Shown piece after piece: positions 61,545 to 64,000 of a DNA stretch of 64,000 nt. Numbering within the stretch: position 1 is the first letter of the stretch; each line of letters opens with the position of its first letter. This DNA comes from Ampullaceana balthica. Its lineage: Eukaryota > Mollusca > Gastropoda > Lymnaeidae. The notes beneath the pieces were generated by a model. The model had not been told where the DNA came from. It saw only the letters and a list, made by a program, of their open reading frames with translations, and ran no database searches. The stretch lies in contig CALYLW010000017.1 in assembly GCA_944989445.1 (NCBI GenBank), positions 444,001 to 508,000 on the forward strand. The letters are read 5' to 3'. Position numbers and translations under genes: made by a program.

Positions 61545-62520
61545 CTTTTGTACCCAGATCAATTTATTTTCCACAACAGCAAGCTGGGAGATTGGTTCAA
61601 GACCACTGTTGGTGTCAGACAAGGATGTTTACTTTCCCCCATCCTCTTCAACCTCTTCCTTGAAAGGATCATGACAGATGTGCTACAAGACCATGTCGGA
61701 ACAGTCAGCATCGGAGGGAGAAGTATAACCGACCTACGCTTCGCCGATGACATTGACGGCCGAGCTGGTAGCGAGGACGAACTAAAAGAATTCCTCGCAA
61801 AGCTAGAGAAAGCAGCAAAGGCATACGGCATGGAAATCAACGCAGAAAAGACCAAGGTCATGGCTAATAGTAAATTCACAAGCGAGATTCGGATAAACGG
61901 GCAAAAACTGGAAGAAGTCTCCACCTTCAAGTATCTAGGGGCCATAATATCAGACGAAGGCTCAAAGCCAGAAATTCTTGCCAGAATAGCCCAAAAAATG
62001 GCAGCATTGAGCAAATTAAAGCACACCTGGCAAAGTAAGAAGCTCTCCCTGAGATCAAAGATCCGGCTAATGCGCTCTCTAGCGATGTCAGTCTTTTTGT
62101 ACGGTTGTGAGGCTTGGACGCTCACTGCAGACCTCCAAAGAAGAATAAATGCGCTAGAGATGAGATGTTTCAGAAAGATATTGAACATCTCCTACACAGC
62201 GCACATCTCAAATGAAGCGGTCCGCAACAAAATAAGTACTGTCATTGCCCCTACGAGGACCTACTCACATCAATTAAGAAGAGGAAATTACGATGGTACG
62301 GACACGTGACAAGAACTGGAGGTCTCGCAAAAACCATATTACAAGGCACAGTCCAGGGAGGAAGGAAAAGAGGCAGACAAAAGAAGAGATGGGAGGACAA
62401 TATCAAAGAGTGGACCGGCCTGTCATTCAGCGACTCTCAAAGGGCAGCACAGGACCGTGACAAATGGCGTGTGTTAGTGTGCAGTTCACGATGGTGACCC
62501 AACGACCCAACAATGGGTTA
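61545..62520 (+). mobile_element. RTE-type LINE, 5'-truncated reverse transcriptase
   Basis: RT motifs are well preserved: TTVGVRQGCLLSPILFNLFL, then ITDLRFADDIDG (catalytic FADD), MEINAEKTKVM, FKYLGAIISDEG and FLYGCEAWTLTADLQRRINA. After a frameshift near 62250, KKRKLRWYGHVTRTGG and RKRGRQKKRWEDNIKEW follow, the RTE C-terminal tail. It is GC-richer than its surroundings and young-looking apart from the truncation and one frameshift. Its orientation is antisense to the host gene's intron. Confidence 0.88.
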
Positions 62521-63135
62521 AGGGATAGTTCAAGTTCAATTTATGTTCAAATGGCTGGTTGTGAAAGTATTTTAATGGTTGGTTTATGTTTCCTAACTCT
62601 ACATCTATATTTAATCCGGAAACAAAATAGCTGTTGAAATTTCTCTGATAGGCTAAATAACAGCGGTCTTAGCAGTTGCCGAGTTGGATCAAAGAATACG
62701 TGGGCACCATTTAAATCCTGGTCATAGCTTCCGGATCTGTTTTTTAAATTTTGAAAAAATATTTATATACCTTTATAAAAATTAAATTTAACACAAAATT
62801 AACAACCAGAAAAAATGTGAGTAGAACTAACAGAACAAAGAAAATGGAATGAATTACAAATATAAACAGTGAATGAAGAAAAATTATGAACATAGCAAAC
62901 CTCATTGCCTTTTATTCTGTTAAAAAAGGAAAAAGTGATTTTAAATGAAAGGGCCTGAAGGACTGCAATACTTTATTTAGTGGTAAAAGATTGCAGTAAG
63001 AGTGATTAACTATTTTATTTGAAACTTAGGATCCAAGTGTCTCATGTTTTTCAAATTTTTTTTTCCATCGAGAAGAATTAGTATCTTCAGTCTATAATTC
63101 TATTGAAATGACCAATCAACCTTAACTATATTGAG

Positions 63136-63920
63136 CAGAGGTTCTTTAACTTTTTCAGTCCTAGAACCCCCTTACAAGGCGAATAGTTTTCAGGCCCCAC
63201 CCCTCTCATGCGGCCTGTTTTCAAACCCAAATTTGATAACATTGCCGTAAGCATATAGTCTGAACTTCTTGTATCTGTAATCAACTCTTTAAATTAAATT
63301 GTTGGCCATGAGATGTAAACCTATACATAAATATAACTACTACAACATTAGTTAATATTTCATACAACACACCACAATACAGTTATATAACCTTGTTAGT
63401 TAAATAATAATGAGTATGACTATTAGTGGTGAAAACTGAGTAATTAACATTTAAATGAAATATACCTTAATACCCACCATCACTTTCTCTCCAACAAAGC
63501 CTCAGTCGTCATATATAAGTATTTTCTATAATATTAATTAATTAATATTATCAAAGTAAATCACGAATTTTAACTTTTTATTTTTTGTCAACTGGTTTAA
63601 TTTATGTAAACAAACCATCCAGTAAAATGCAAATAACCAATCTCATCGCTTGAGCCGAAGATAATATGGCCATGATAGTTTCCGTGTGCATTTTCAACAT
63701 ATGCTGAACGATGAGCTAACGAGTATCCTAATACCTAAATGTAGAATTATAAGTTATCAAATCTAATGATGGGTGCGTTGATTGATCATTATTTGCATGT
63801 TTGCAGGATCTGATCAAATAAAACAAAGAAACTGTCGTCTGAGGGGAAATTATTAAAGTAACTCCCGACACCTTTTGCCAACCCCCCAGTGTTCCACGGA
63901 CCACAGTTTGAGAGCATCTG
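63136..63920. mobile_element. Charlie-like hAT non-autonomous element
   Basis: Left end CAGAGGTTCTTTAACTTTTT and right end (minus strand) CAGATGCTCTCAAACTGTGG are the CAGxGGTTCTCAAACT style of hAT-Charlie termini. Candidate duplications ATATTGAG (63128-63135) and ATAATCAG (63921-63928) agree at 6 of 8 positions. The 785-bp interior is AT-rich with no transposase. Confidence 0.75.
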
Positions 63921-64000
63921 ATAATCAGGACTGAATTGAATCTATGTCCCTTGAGGAGGCCTCAAAGAAAGCTGATTGTCCACTCTCAGAGATCCTTCAC

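Overview
This is a eukaryotic, almost certainly animal, nuclear segment. It is AT-rich, its protein genes are split by GT-AG introns, and mobile elements fill most introns and one intergenic block. The protein set and the repeat styles (DUF4371/ZMYM1-like hATs, Merlin, RTE and CR1/L2-type LINEs, tRNA-derived SINEs) suggest a lophotrochozoan, probably a mollusc. That placement is inference; no sequence search was possible.

Layout, left to right. (1) 1-717: end of a degraded hAT-like repeat, itself hit by a small hAT MITE. (2) 842-3919 (+): the last six exons of GFM2, a mitochondrial ribosome-recycling GTPase. (3) 7288-16618 (-): a complete 11-exon NRDE2 gene. (4) 16967-26030 (+): an 8-exon, 341-residue FG-GAP/beta-propeller protein, divergent from NRDE2 with 348 bp between start codons. 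(5) 28026-31711 (-): complete 5-exon ARL2, with a pogo/Tigger-type element in its last intron. (6) 32034-37765: a multi-level nested stack of hAT elements holding further MITEs and a LINE fragment. (7) 38190-39656: a dispersed repeat copy, a second copy of the left-edge hAT repeat and a Harbinger-like MITE. (8) 40432-53896 (+): complete 16-exon MCM5 (733 residues) with an E2F-type site about 90 bp upstream of its ATG. (9) 54536-56027: a hAT-type element carrying a Merlin remnant. (10) 59899-61284 (-): the 3' two coding exons of an unassigned K/E-rich nuclear-type protein, followed upstream by an RTE LINE and another hAT element.

All exon boundaries were read by eye from splice sites, reading phase and resemblance to known families. 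The reading frames of NRDE2 (3726 nt), the FG-GAP gene (1026 nt), ARL2 (555 nt) and MCM5 (2202 nt) each close without an internal stop, which independently supports the models. The genes are housekeeping genes (mitochondrial translation, RNA surveillance, tubulin cofactor/mitochondrial GTPase, replication helicase) and form no operon or pathway.

The most informative material is the repeat landscape: 8-bp target duplications allow insertion order to be read, one insertion has an empty site elsewhere in the window, and an unclassified roughly 0.4-0.55 kb repeat with a conserved internal palindrome occurs five times, four of them inside introns.
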